This document shows positions 40,235-55,415 of a stretch of DNA of 64,000 nucleotides, piece after piece (position 1 is the first letter of the stretch; every line of letters begins with the position of its first letter). Source of the DNA: Macrocystis pyrifera (taxonomy: Eukaryota > Sar > Phaeophyceae > Laminariales > Laminariaceae); contig JASSKH010000017.1 in assembly GCA_031763025.1 (NCBI GenBank), forward strand, positions 9,030,254 through 9,094,253, written 5' to 3'. Both the position numbers and the translations under genes were made by a program. The notes beneath the pieces were generated by a model that was given only the letters and a program-made list of their open reading frames with translations, was not told the DNA's origin and made no database searches.

Positions 40235-43200
40235 GTATGTATGTATGATGGAATCACGCATTGAACTCAGTACATTACCCAAGGTAGTCTACGCAGTAGT
40301 GTACGGGGGAACGTATCAATCAGAACCAAGTATGGTTTGTAAACATTGGGGGATACATGGTTTTTGTTTACATCTTGAGTATGTGGGGGTCAACTTTTAG
40401 TTCGTGAAAATAAAAGGGAGCACATCATCAGGCGTAGCCGAAAACATCATGATACTCCCCTGGTGTGCTTGAGAATATCATCCTACTAGGTGCAGACGAG
40501 AGACAAGGCAGGTAGGCCTTCGTGTGTGCTCTTGTTCGCTGTTGGTTGTAGCAACGCTGACTACTTTATTACGGTGTTGGTGTTGGTATTTGTTGGTGTC
40601 GCTGTGTTTGTCGGCGAGATCGGTTGGTAGAGCTCTTGAGGGCGGCGGGGGTATTAGTACGTATCACTGGGGCAACTTCGAAGTATATGCGGCGTACGTA
40701 TCAATAAAATAATACGTAATTTTTTCGTGCACAACAAGTTCCGCGCTGCTGCAATGTTAGGTGCTGCCTCTTTGCTTTGCTGTGCTGCCTCCTGCTGCTG
40801 TGCCGTGTCCTGCTGCTGTAGCTGCTGCTGCTGCTGTTGTTGCTAGCTGCTGCTTGCTGATTATGATGTTGCTGAAATGCGGTATTAATAATTGTAGACG
40901 TGCTGCCTGATGTTGTTTTTTACCGGTCGTAGGCTCGCAGTAGAAAGCCAGCCATGTATACTCGTCGTACTGCTGCAGAAAGCGCAGCATCCGATCCGGT
41001 TTGCTGTTGTTCTGTTTTTACTTGCAGCTTGTTTTGGCGGAGATTGGAGATGTTCCCCCGCCCCGAGCCAGTGCCTCTCTCTGGTTTGCCTTTTTTGAAC
41101 ACACGCGCCGTGTGCTGTGCAGTGGAAGGATGGAAGAAGAGCCTGGTATACTGCTTGTAAATTACGTAAACACACATCTCGTGCACTGCGGTACTATTAA
41201 TACTACCATTGTACAGTTCAGTATACCACAGGTAGTAGTAACAGGTATATTAATAGTGGTGAATGCACGATGATGCAGGTGGTTGTGGTGTTATCCATCG
41301 TTTATTCAAGTTCGTTCATTAATAATTGACATCGAACCGAAATGGTCGTCATGTCGTGTACAATACCGCGCGCAGGTGAAGAGTCATGTTCGTCATCATC
41401 TTCGCGTTTTGGTTTATTGTTTCCGGTTCGTTGTTCGTTGCACGTGGTTGATGGTGAAGGTTGTAAGTTTGTATAATGACGATGATCGATCGATCAAGTT
41501 CACTCTTCTTTTTCTTTTGCTCTTCTTCTTTGCGCTTGCTTCGTTTACTGCTACGTGGAACCGCGGAAAGTGTTGGTTTTGACCGGATCGTTGTATCACT
41601 CAATCAATAGTTCCAACTACTTCTATCAATATATATCCGGAAATGTAAGAACCGTTTGATCATTTAATAACTTTTGTTAAGAATCAAACGGTCCTTAAAT
41701 TTCCGGACAGATTGGTACGTGATAGTTGTCGTACTCGTATCTCGTACCAGTGTTACACTTGTACCGTTCGTAGTATATACATAGCCGGCGAACACACAAT
41801 CATCATCACCAACATCATCCGATTCATCCCATATGCAGCCAACAACGTATTTCCCTTTTAAATTGCGGCTGTGATACTGCTGTACTGCTTGCTGCGTACA
41901 TTAAAATACTTCAGAAGCGACCGAGCGGCCCTGCCGCAGGGGGGGGGGGGGGGGCAACGGCAGCGGCAGCGGCCAGTCGGGAGCAATCATTGGCGCAGTG
42001 CTCCGGCCCCTCAAAGAGGCCGTTTCCACACAAAATACAAGGTTCATGGAGGTAAGTCGGGTCAACACAAGAATATTACGAGTAGTCATTTCGGTCGGCG
42101 TGTGTGTCGGTGTTGCACCAGCGAGACTACGTATGATAGTATACTGCTACTACTACTATTAATACTGCTGCTGCTACGGTCAATCAACAATTTAGTAAGT
42201 CCAGTCAATGTTCGTATGAATAGTGTGTTGGTGTACAACAGATACTTACACGTACTTGCTATAATATTAAATAGTACAGGGGTATACTAGAGAGAGTATG
42301 GTACCACTCATATGCTGCTTGCTTAGTTGTGTACCAGGTACATATACCGCTGTACCACAGGCGATACAGCATTTAATTTAGTTGCGGCGCAGTACAGCAG
42401 TTGTTGCTGCTTGCAAGTTCTTCGAGTCGGTCTTGGTGTTCTGTGCCGTCCCGTACTATCTCAACGGCAACTCGATCAGTAGTAGGTCCTAGAGGTCGAA
42501 GAGAAGACCCAGGCGGTTGTTTACTAACTGTGTTGGTGCGAGAATACTATGAATATTAATATAAACCTGTAGGACATACGTACGTACGTGATAGATTTAA
42601 TTTTGTACTCAACGATATACTAGGTGGGCACAGGCAGGCGTCGTTTATACTCCACCCGTCGTAAGCCTATGGCCTTCCACTCTGAGCGGTCACATAAGAA
42701 CCGCTTGGTCTTCAGAATACTGTAGAAACACTCCTTATATTTCGGCGCATATTTTTATATCACCCGTGTGACAAGATAACACACCCCTCCTCGGACGTAT
42801 TGGGAAGCTGACGGAGAAGGCAAGGTGCAAGCGTCGAGCGATGCGTCTATTAGATGGAAATTTATAGCCCACATTTTTTCTAGGACACGCCATTTGATTT
42901 TCGTTGTGCGTGTGTGTCCCCTGCTGGTCATGTTGTGGAGAAAACTCGGCTACGAAATTCGTGTAAGCGGGTCTATTTATTATGTTATCACCCGTGTAAT
43001 GGCGTATTTCCAACTGCAGTAGGTATTACTAATAATAGTGTACCAGGCATGATATTACAGCAGTGCTGGAATATGCGCAACTACTACGCACTACAACAGC
43101 AGTGGTCGTAGTCAGTAACTTGTATTAATAGTACAGCAGTAACTACTGCTGTCCTACTACTAAAATAATACTATTAATAATAACTGACTGCTGTTGTACT

Positions 43201-44159
43201 GCCGCTGCAGTCTGTACAAAACGGCCATATATAAGTGCGAGAGAGCATGAATGATTGGGTGAGAGGTGGATGGACCAGGCTGCAAGGTTGATTGTCTCTC
43301 TCGTTCTTTGTTCCTGTAGTTGTATGTGTAGTTGTAGTTGAGAGTAGTGGAGGCTTCTTGCTTCTCAAGAACGATGTCTGTTCCTTCTACTTCACACTTC
43401 TCATACTTGTTACCGCGCAAGCAAGGCGGGGAGGAGGGAGAGGAGGCACGGTGTATTTCATCTTTCTGTCTCAGTCATCAAACAGCGAACAGAAGAATAC
43501 TATTCTACCATCAATATTAATTAAAGAAGACACGGTCCAAAGCCCGAAGAACAAAGTCCAACCCAGGTCCAACATCGCGCCATGTGAGGCTTCGAGTTCT
43601 CGCGGAGTTCGGACTTTGGAACCTTTCGTCCTGTTAATTCATTTTTGTGCATTTTCCACCTGTTTTCCTGCTGCTCCCCCCCCCGTACTTGAATTCCTGG
43701 TATTTAGACGTCTGTACGAGCATATATTGATAGATAGTCTATCTTGCTATAAACTGCCGGCAGCCGACTATACCGACCGACGTTGTACAGCGGCGTACCG
43801 TACCGCATGTTCCTGATACGTACGTGCGCGGGCCTCACTTTTTTTTTGTCTGAGGTGTAGATGTACTTCATCACTATCTATCATGTGTATCATTCTTTTC
43901 TTGTTTTTTTCATTTCTACCCAGAAGTATTCTTCCACTGCAGAGTTGTATGAGCAGAGTGTTATACTGTCCTGCGACCACAGAATGCGTTGTATTGTGGC
44001 GATGAGTTAACCCTTTTAGTACCGCAGTCCCGTTTTGGGGACAAATGACTTGGAATTAGACTGGTTTGTCCCCAAATCGAGACTGCGGTACTAAAAGAGA
44101 ACAACAACAACAACAACAACAACAACATGCGTTGTATTGTAGCGATGAGTTAATGTGAG

Positions 44160-44200
<41 letters not shown>

Positions 44201-47200
44201 CCGGCATCGTAGCGGCGGCACACGGTTCTACTGACTCTGCACACTGCCACACTGCCACACTGCCACACTGCCACACACAACATATGTGCCATGTGCCAAG
44301 TGCCAAGTGCCACGCGCCAAGCGATTTCATACTCTGGGTGGCACTGAACATATGATGAGCGGGCAGCCGGCACTGCTGCATGCTGCTGTACCAGAGAGAG
44401 GGTTGTCATTCATTAGGACGTTTTTTTTTTGTTTTGTTTTGTTTTTTTATCCATCACTTTTACTTCCCAGCCCACTCATAGGAGGTTTTACCCTCGACGA
44501 TCTTCTGGACAAGCCGTGGTCACAGGTGTCGTCCCTTCTCCCCCCGGTACGTGCCTTTATTTTTTGTCTCGCATAGGGTTCAGCATTCCCACTACTCGTC
44601 GATTTTCATCGAATGTAGCCAACTCACGCTTTCGCGCTTTCCGCTTATCCATTTTTTTATGCAAGAAAAAGTCCCTATGAGCATGCACTCGGTGAGACTC
44701 GAACCCACGAAATTGATCTTGACAGGCTCGCGGACCACCTATCAAGCCACCGGGGATAGAACACAACAGACAGGTTCTTCTTTGGTGAATTGTTTGCGAA
44801 ATACGCGTGCGTATGTATGTTGTTTGTTGTCTGTTGTTGTTCTTGTGGGCACGTTCTGCGTATAATAATGCGACGTGATACGCGCGCGCGTATTATTCCG
44901 TCATGATCAGTATTACAAGTATTATTCGAGGATGCCCATAAAACCCCGGTGCGGCTGACTGGGCGTGTTTTCGACACAGCCACTATTAATAGTGGTACTG
45001 GTGTACTGCTGCTGTAGTGCGTACCCCGTCTAAACCCTCTTGCATACATGGGACTGCAGTGAGTCCTGTTTTAGGGACAAACTACTTACTCACCACACAT
45101 CAATCAAACTCTGACTAAGCAGTTTAGGACTGCAGCACTAGGACCCTAGATAAGAGCCAAAAATCGACTGGACCCGCCTACACCTCGTACGCACGTAAAA
45201 AGCTGGTACCAGGCACCTGGTATGTATTAATGTGTGTGTTGTCTCACGCTAAATCGTCCTTTCTACCCAGTTGTGCACCGAGTAGTAGTGTCCGTCTTCA
45301 TTCCTTACGCAGTATGCAAGACCAGGTAGTGTCCTAGAGAGAGACTAATTCTGTCGTCACAGACTGTGGGACAAAGAAAGGCCCAAAACAAAAAATCATC
45401 GCATATTCATGGGTCAAGCAAATGAAATGCAACGTACCGGGTACGAGACAACACAACCACACGCACGAGCAAGACCAGAAAATAAGAACAAAAAGGCGAT
45501 AAAAAAAACAAATCTGAAATGATACAGAATACAAATAACCTGAGGAGATCAGAAACACTGCCATTATTACTAAATATCGATAGACGGAAAGCGTATACGT
45601 CAGAAAGCACAGCACGGACGAAGACGTAACTGGTGTATACCAGGTTTATAGATGTATTTCCCACTGCTTTATAGATGAGAGACACCCTTAGCTTATTATT
45701 AATGGGGGTCTCGAGAGATTTTTTTTTTTTCGGCCTATATACCTGTCATGATAATCCTCGTCAATTAATTATAGATTAATTAGAGAACGAATGTGAGAAT
45801 TATTCATGGGGCAAAAAATTGTCCCGGTCCGCAGATTTTTGTTTTTGTTTTTGTTTTGTTTTTGTTATTTATATATACATGAGAGTACAGAGTACAAACA
45901 GTATACCTGGTATGATAAATTCGTTGAACTTTGTTTTTTTTACGGTTTTTCGGATCTTCCAACTACGGGAGACCGTAGTTAATAGGACCAAATATTGTTG
46001 GTAAAAATAGGTAAATATGTAGGGTTTTGTGTATACCGTAGGTCCTATTTACTATGGTCCCCCTTAATAGGGCCACAGCACCTTTACTTCGTGTGACCCA
46101 CTCCTTGATTTGAGAGTTAATGTGAGAACAACAACAACAACAACAACAACAATATACCTGGGGTACCTGGTTATATATGTATGTACTTCTTGGCATCTAT
46201 CAGAATCCCATCGTCGCGCAGTCAGTCCAATAGAAGACGATCCCATGTACGTATAATATAACACAAGGCTGGGGACTGGCTGACTCAGTCAGTAGCGATT
46301 TCACTGAGTAGGTTTTCTAATCTGTGCGCTCGGATCTTTGGGTATGTTGTTAACTTGAAATTGCGTGGCGTGATCTGCACTTCGGAATCGCCGTCCGCAA
46401 TTGAGAAATTTCCTGGCAACAGCGTTTTTAGCTGCGGTTTGGGGTCAGGGTTAGGGGTTGGGTTGGGTCTTCGCGTCTTCGCGTCTTCGCCAGTACCTTG
46501 ATCCCAACCGGAAGCAAAATTCCTGAACAGCCTACCAACTACCAACCTAAATCCGATGTAGGACTTCGTTTTACTTCTAGAATATGTGCGAATCAATCAC
46601 TATAATATTATTAATACAGCACTTACAAGTAGCAGATGGATTGTATTGTCTCCACTCTCTACTATTAATATCTCCTCCCGAAACACTTTTACGAGTATTG
46701 ATATTAATACGTAGTGAATTTCCGTACTAGAACGTCTGTAGTGTGGCGTGTTTCTCGGACGTACGTAATATAAAAGCTACTGGCGAATATACTGGCCAGG
46801 TCAATCAGTAGATTACTATTATACTGCCAGTACATACTGTGCCAGTGCCAAGCCCTGACAATACTTCATGCTTCAAGTATCAAAGCTTTTGAGTCCGCAG
46901 GATTTCACGACTGATAGTTCATCGGTAGGTGCCGTTATAGCCAACTATCTGACATTAGTCGGCACGTCGGCTGGCGAAGCCAGCTGGTGGCCTGCCGCTC
47001 ATTTGCGCGAGCGAAGCGAGCCCAATCAGCTCACCCCGGCCGAAAGGACCCCGCCCAAAAAAGAAAATATGTGTCCCGCATTCAACCATCCTTCCTAGTA
47101 CTAGCGTATGGAAACCCAATCGGATAGTCGGCACCTCCAGGAAACAACCGAAATATAACTGTACACCTCCGGGAAACAACTGACTGTTACATCGTCCGAT

Positions 47201-50200
47201 TGATAACTATTAATATAATAATGTAATGGCGAATTGTTGACTTGGCTGTTTGAGTACCCCTGCAGTCCCGTTTTGGAGACAAGCTACTTAGAATTTGAGT
47301 TGTTTGTTCCCGAAACGGGAACGCGGTTCTTAGAAGGTTGATATCGTGCTGGTTCACGGCTCTACATCGAGTATGCTCGGACTATCGATTGAGAGTGTCG
47401 TTCTGCAAGTACTGACTGTATTGCGCCTACTGGCGGCCGAAAAACTGCGAGTATTGAGTATGTATGGGGAGTGTCTGAATAGTAGATGGATAATGAGTAC
47501 GAGTAGATGCCTTGTGTGCGTCATTATCATCGTAGACTTGTTTATCAGTTGATCCTGGTATCATAGCATAGACCAGAGATTGAGCGAGTTATTAGGCCAT
47601 AGAGTTACCCAAGGGGTGCCGGGATGTCGGTGCTGGCAGTTACGTATCGATTTCTGTTGTTGTAAATAGTCCATTCCTTGGCTGTCGTTCTCTTCCTCCA
47701 AGGCAAAACACAGGAAGCTCAAACGGGGACAAAGCCACAATAGACCACACGAAGCAGTGATCTAATGGGGACCTCATGTAGACTGATAGTGCCGGTTCTT
47801 CTATCCTGCCATGTATGACATCACTCCTTCGAAGAATCCTAAGCACGCATACGTTCCCAATCCTTAATACGCAGGGACTCCATCACATGAGCCCACCCGG
47901 AAAAATTTAGATGCAGACCACACGACGCTCAAATGATGTCGACACTATCATCCAGGAGTCGGAAGGGGGGGGGGGGCGAAGATGAGGCTATAGATTTTCC
48001 CCACACCTCGTATGGAGGCTAAGACGCCTCTACTGTAGTAGCAAAACCGGCAACCCATTGTGGAACTGAAAATATGAAGCTCGATCAATGGCACGCCGCA
48101 GACATTGTCATTGTCTGCTGTCGCGTAGTCTTGTAGGTTACTCCCCATCCAGTCGAAAGTAATTTTCGTTTCGATGAATGTGTACATCTATATGAGATAT
48201 CGTTTCGACATTGGTTAGGCCGTTATCCTCGTTTTTTTTTTTCGCTACACGTAACCACCCCCGGTGATCATGTGGGATGTGGGAGGTGTGGCTTGTATCA
48301 TGTATCGTAACATCTAAGCTCTGTTTTCACCAATCCGCCGGAGGATAAATAAAAATAGTACCATCGTAACGCTGTTTCCATAGTTACACCAGGCTGTAGT
48401 ACTCTGTCATTGTAGGTACCATCACGTCCTAGTTGGCGCCAACACACACGTTTGGTTCCGTTTCTACAGATAGTTTATTCGATGCCTGGCATATTATGTG
48501 TACAATATTGGTGATCGTTTTCCGTCCTCGTATCATACCTACGCGATACCTGGTACGAAGTAATATAAAATTTCATTGAGGTTAGCAAGTCATCATGCAG
48601 CGGCGCAACGCCTAGACACCAAATATGTCAGCAGACGGTGTACGCATTCCCATCTGTCTAGACGGATGTTCCCCTACCCCCTGGTAGAAAAAGCCTTGGG
48701 ATATGTGTGGAAACCCGTGTTTTTACTATTTTGTGTGTGCTCCTCGTCGAGCGTTTTCGCGTATTATTTTGAGCATGCAATAAAACAGGAAAACACACTC
48801 TTTTCAATATTTTGTTCAGGCGTTTCCCAAATACGGGGATTTGTATTCCTCTCCCCCGATCTTTTTTCCGTCGAGGCATTTTCTTTGACCGCGTCTGTCA
48901 AGGGGTGAAAGTGCAGTCTCCTGACATACTTGTTGTATACCTAGGGAGACAATAGACATTGCTCTGTACAAAGAGTTTTTTGTTACGGATGTTGTCTACT
49001 TTGCACCAGGGCGGGGATACTATCACTCGTGTTATTACGGAGGACCCTAGTAAATAGGACCGACGGTGCACACAAAAATCCATATATTTACGTATTTTTA
49101 CTAACAATATTAGGTCCCATTTACTATGGTCCCCCGTAATAGTGTGTACTCACAGGGCATACAGATCAAGGCACGAACCGTTGTAGGAGGGGGGAGGAGC
49201 GCCCGCGATGTGACCCTGGTTTAGAGTTGCTGCTGGGAGGGAGCGGCAGAGTAGAGCGAGGATAATGAAAGGGGTGGAGAAAAAAAACAGAAGGAACGAA
49301 ATGTAATCGCAGAGCTGTGAGTTGGCTGTACTTCGCGGCTGGTTATTAGTTCGGCTGGCGACTTCAGCTGACTGGTCAGCCGGCGCCACTTAGCTTATTT
49401 TCCGTACTAAAAACATGGTAACATGAATTCCAGCGAACGGCCTTCGGCACACTAACATTGGCACCGGCACTATTCATAGGCACTACTAATAGCACCGGCA
49501 GTGACGATGGGGTTTTGATTCGCCATGAGTTGCAGCAGATCTCTCTTCTTAGTGCTTGCTCTCTTCGTCTCTGAGCGCGTGGTCTCACGGGGAAATGTGC
49601 ACCCCGTACTGCTGTAGCAAATAGGCCTTCCATGAGCAAGGAGACCCATAAGTTGGACAGTTGACACCGCTGCAACTATCAGCTTATAAATGCCTACCCA
49701 ACTACAGTTGATGTACGAACTACCTACCAGGTAGCTGGCGACTTTATGTCATCCGCCTCACAGCGCAGCTCTACGGTAGCAACATGAGATCACTTATCAC
49801 AATATATTTTCTGGCGTTGCAGCACTACTGGTGGATACTTTGCGCGAGGGGGGTGGGGGGTGTGCTCGATGTCATGCATGGCCGTAGTCGTTTGATCATA
49901 GACCCTCGCATCCCTACAATGCCGGGATGGAGCACGTCGGGTTTTCACCGACCAGGCAGATATTGCTTGCAACAGGCGCGAAGCGCCGCGAGGTGTTCGG
50001 CGAGTCGCATGAAGGGTGAGCTGCATCCTGCTAAGAACCGCTTGGGAGGCGGACTTGAATATGGATGTCACCTTCCATGAGTTTAGTTATTTTCCGGTGT
50101 GGCCACCCCCAGAGACAGCAATGCGGGTATTATGTAACTGCCTCGTGGGTGCCCTACCGTAAACTCTACCTTGTACCTGGTACGTGATACGCTCATTCCC

Positions 50201-50460
50201 CTTGTGCGGGGTAAAGGTTCTCCACCCCGCACAAATGATTGAACTCGATCGCCAACTGGGATCCAACCGCCAAAAGAAAAAAAAAACGGTAGCCTGGTTG
50301 TCTAGCTCACGTAGCACGTTTTACAGTAGTGTCGTTGCCAACCGGCGCCAACCCAACCTATATACAGTAGGGGGGGGGGGATTTTACTTGCACTACCAAG
50401 TATCGAATTGGTATGTCATTCCCCAGTGTCTGGTATTGAAAGGTGAATTATCTGTGTGTA

Positions 50461-50539
<79 letters not shown>

Positions 50540-53500
50540 CGCACTATCTTATTAAGGCATCATACGATACTTGGAACGTGCTCAACCGTCGCACTTGCGA
50601 AGGAAGACCTGGCACGCCAACGCCGTGTGCGACATGATGATGTGATGATGTGATGTGATGGCCATCATGTGGTGTGATTAATGGCCGTCACGGGATGTAT
50701 GTCGTGGGCGGCGGGAGAGACGGAGAAAGAGAGAGGAGGATTTTTTTTTTTTTTTTTTCCTTTCTGCCGCGGCATTACTCGGAAGGGACGACTTTCTGTC
50801 TTTCTCTCTTTAGCTTTTTTTCCGGTTGGGACGTGAATCCAACGTCTACTTTCTGTCTGATGTGTTTTATCCCCGAGTGTCCGCTGGGTGGGGTCTCCGT
50901 GTTTGGAGGGTGGGGGGGGGGGGGGTGCTCGATATCATGCATGGCCGTAGTCGTATGGCCATACACCCTCGCATCCCTACAATGCCGGGACGGAGCACGT
51001 CGGGTTTTCACTGACGAGGTTTAAACATTGCTTGTACCAAGCGCGAAAGCGCCGTGAGGTGTTCGGCGAGTCGCATGAAGGGTGAGCTGCATCCTACTAA
51101 GAACCTCTTGTGATGCGGACTTGCATATGGATGGCAGCTTCAATGAGTTAACTTATTTCCCGGTGTGACCTCTTCCAGAGAGAGCAATGGGGGTACTATG
51201 TAATTGCCTCGTGGATGCCTTACCATAAACACTACGCAATACGATCACTCCCTTTGTGCGTAGTAGAGGCTCTCCACCCCGCACGAATGATCTAACTCGA
51301 GCGGCAGCTGTGACCAACCGCCAAAAAAAAAAAAAAAAAACGGTACCCTGGTTGTCTGGCTCACGTAGTGAGCGGCATGTTTTTTCCAGCGTCGTTGCCA
51401 ACCGACGCCAATCCAACCTATATCCATATGTGTAATACATAAAGGGGGGGGGGGACGACGACTTCGGTATCATGTCGTTATGAAGTAACCACAATACAGA
51501 GGAGAGTTAGGCTTTGTGCATAGGGCTCTTTTGGCCTTGGTGGGAGCGATCAACTATGCTGCACAGCAGTGTTGGATGGCAAGAAGACTAACAACAACAA
51601 TATATATATATTTTTTACTGCACCGCGCGGGAGGCCACACAAGGTCAAGCTTAGCTTGCTTGGTGGTCGTCATGCTCGTGGTTCGACGACGATGGTGACG
51701 GAAAAAAAAAAAAAAAAAGAAGGGAAAACGAACGTTTGTGGTCTGGTGGCGCGAACGACGCAGCCGCTCAAATGTGTATGCCACAGCAGCACAACGAAAC
51801 AACGGTGTTGTGTAATGTTGTTATTATTAACAATAGTAAAAAAGGTCGTGCGGCGTTAATTTGTGTGTGTGGCATCAACATCATACAGAAGAAATATAGT
51901 GTACGATATATATATATACCTGGTATATGATAATACCCACACCCCCCCCCCCGCCCCGGGGTCGCAACAGCAGAACCCTTTTAGTACTGCAATCCCGTTG
52001 TGGGACAAAAACACTTGGAATTAGATTTGTTTGTCCCCAATTCGGGACTGCAATGCTAAAGGGATTAACCTTACCCTTCGCCCGTTTAGTTACTGCAGTC
52101 CCGTTTTGGGGACAAATTACTTGTGATTAGAGTGATTTGTCCCCGTAACGGGAGTGAGTTTGCCCTAAAACGGTTAAAACCTTACTATTAATGTCAATAC
52201 CTCTTCTTCGCGCGGTGCACTGCTGTACAGAGTAACATGGCTACTACTGCTGTAGCTCTTACTCCAAGTAGCTCGTACGTACCCGAAAGGGGGGCGCATG
52301 TCTACGCGGTTCCAACACCGCAACTGCTAGAGTCTTTGGCTCTTGTTCGCTTTGCTTGCTTGTTTGCTTGCTTGCTTGCCTGGTTCGCTTATTTGCTTCG
52401 TTTGCTGCGTGTCTGTGTTTTGTGTGTCGTGTCTCGTGTCTCGCATCAGGACGGGTTCGATTTGGACCTGGCGTACGTGACGAAGCGAATCATCGTGCAT
52501 GGCGTGAAGAGTCGCGTCAACGCCAGCGCCGGTAAGAACTTAACCCTCCCCCCCCCCCCCCTCCTCTCCCCTCCCCTCCCCTTCCGTTACACCAATACAT
52601 TCTCAAAGATTCACGACAAAGTGGACTATGTACTACTGTCTGCACCTCATACTTGTACAAAAACGAGAGCCTACTCTAACTGCAAGTAAATTACACAACT
52701 AAAGGAAGGTGCGAAATTGTGAGACCCAGGCATGGACATCGAACGTATTCTACTACTACTTTTTTACCTCGATTTCACCAGTAGCTACTACTATTACGGG
52801 GGACCGCAGTAAATAGGACCTACGGTACGCACGAAAACCTATATATTTACCTATTTTTACTTACAATATTTGGTCCTATTTACTATGGTCCCCCGTAATA
52901 CCTACTACTACTATGTTTACTACTACTACTATGACGGGGGTCCATAGTTAACGGGACTAAATTTTGTTAGTAAAAATAGGCAAATATATAGGTTTTTATG
53001 TACACCATAGGTTCTGTTAACTATGGACCCCCGTAATACCACTATATTTACTATTACGGGGGTCTATAGTTAACAGGACCTATGGTATACACAAAAACCT
53101 ATATATTTAGGTATTTTTACTAACACTATTTGGTCCTGTTTACTATGGACCCCCGTAATACCACTACAGTATAACACTGAGTCCCTTGCAGTGCGTTTTT
53201 ACGTGACTTGTTTCGCTACAGGTGCCGTACTACAGCAGCGCTTTAGGTACTACAGTAACACCACGCTGTGTCTCTCGCGGTTCTGTCGAGGTGGCCCCCC
53301 TTGCACCGCATGTGTCAGCCGTTGATTTTACCCGTTGATGTGGCCGTCGATGCAGCCGTTGACCTCTTGGTTCCTCCTGTTCGGACGACCGCGCCGGTTT
53401 GTCACCTTTTCGATACAGACAAAGCAGCGCCTTGTGGCAGTGCCGACTGCGGCTTGTTTTCGGCTGTAGCCTCGGGTATATAAGTCGTATCTACTGCGGT

Positions 53501-55331
53501 AATATTCTATAGTAGCAGTTGTAACTTTACTTTTGTTCCGGCTCTGGGTCGGTGCTCGGACAGTCACCGGTTTGTCACCTTGTAGGTATTGCCAGCAGCA
53601 GCAGGCAGGGTGGTACTACGGACAGCAACGACCGCAGGAAGCCTGCGCATGCGGTAGCAGTTGCACGATGCAGTAGGCTTTCGAACGCGGCGGTTGTTTT
53701 CGGCGGCATGGCCTGTCTACACCTGATATCACCTATTATTATTGGAGTGTGCCGGTATTTTCGCGCGTATGAGTGTATATCATTTTTTGGCGTGGCTGTC
53801 ATACGTGGGGTCGTTGCTCCGACAGTCGCCACTGCTGCTGCTGCTGTGTGACTACTTGGGTACAGCGGCAGTAGCGCAGTAGTAGCCTGTTGATGGCAGA
53901 CGCGGGAGATGTTTTCCGCCTGCGTACGTACGTAGCTGTTATTCTTGGAACTACCAGCACGAAGGCACTTTGGTTGGTTGTGAAGTATATAGAGAGCGGT
54001 CGTTGTTGTCCAGACAGTCGCCGGCCTGTCACCGTTTGGATACACCAGACACAGCAGCAGCAGCAGCATGCACTTTAGTAGTTGTAGTAGCAGTAGCTGC
54101 AGTGGCATGCACGGTAGCTGTAGCATTCAGCAATAAGTAGATGCAGTAGCAGTATGTAGCAGCAGTAGCAGCAGTAGCATGCAAAGTAGCAGTAGCATGC
54201 AGCAGCAGCAGTAGCAAGGCAGACGCGGAGGTTGTTTTCGGCGGTATGGCCTGTATTGGTGTCGAGGTGTATTTGTGCGGTACGCAGAGTATGTCCGTAC
54301 CACTCTGGTCGTAATTATGAGGGCGGCTTGGTCTTCATATTAATGTGAAAGCGGTCCTTATATCCCGTTTATATCGTCGTTCTTGTCTCTCGGTCCGGTT
54401 GGGCTAAAGGTAAAAAAAGGTTAGCCAATCGTCTACCCGATCCAAGCCTTATAACACTCTTCCCCCCTGGAACGGACCGGATATACGGGTCGACGCGTGC
54501 CCAACACGATCCAAGCCTTACAACACTCTTCCCCCCTGGAACGGACCGGATATACGGGTCGACGCGTGCCACCAACACGCGGTTCCAATTTCTGGGGATC
54601 CAGAAGTATTTTTTTCAGGTTCTTGACATGAGGAAATTCACTTTTCTTTAAAAAGCGATTCCATGGTGGGCGTGAGATTCGAACTCACGACCTACGACCC
54701 ATGTACTGCCGTCGTCGCCATTTGTTAATGTCTTGTTAATAGTCCGTTGAGCTAAAGGTAAAAGGTTAACCAATTGTATCATCGGGTCGTTGTTCGGGCA
54801 GTCTCGCAAGTCTGCCCATCGCATTTCTCACCGTTTAGCCAAATCCCACTTGGATCGGTGAAAAGGGTCTAAATTAAAATTTGGCCTCTGATGATGCCCA
54901 CCTCAAAACCTTTGACAGTTACGATATATTTGGTGGTTGTACGGTCCAGATCCACTGCTGTTACGGGGGACCTTAGTAAATAGGACCTACGGTAGACACA
55001 AAAACCTATATATATATATATATATTTGCCTATTTTTAGTAACAACATTTGATCCTATTTACTATGGTCCCCCGTAATATACGAGTACTGTTTCATGGTG
55101 TTCATATGCCGGTCAGTAACATGTTTCAGATCCACTACTACTGCTGTGGTGTTTTTATGTTTAATGGCGTTACTCGCAAGCAGTCCAAATAGATCCACTG
55201 TTCTTTTTTGTTTTTGTTTTTTCCATCCCATCTATATTACAGTATCATAGCCTCGCCCCACTTCTCCAGCTCCCTCCCTTTCGTACACCTCAGACCCCCC
55301 CCACCCCCCCCCCCCCCCCCCCCCCCCCCCC

Positions 55332-55415
<84 letters not shown>

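Noticed and set aside
54661-54790. Functional tRNA gene
   Set aside because: A-box-like and B-box sequences are present, but the acceptor stem does not pair, so it is treated as a SINE remnant.
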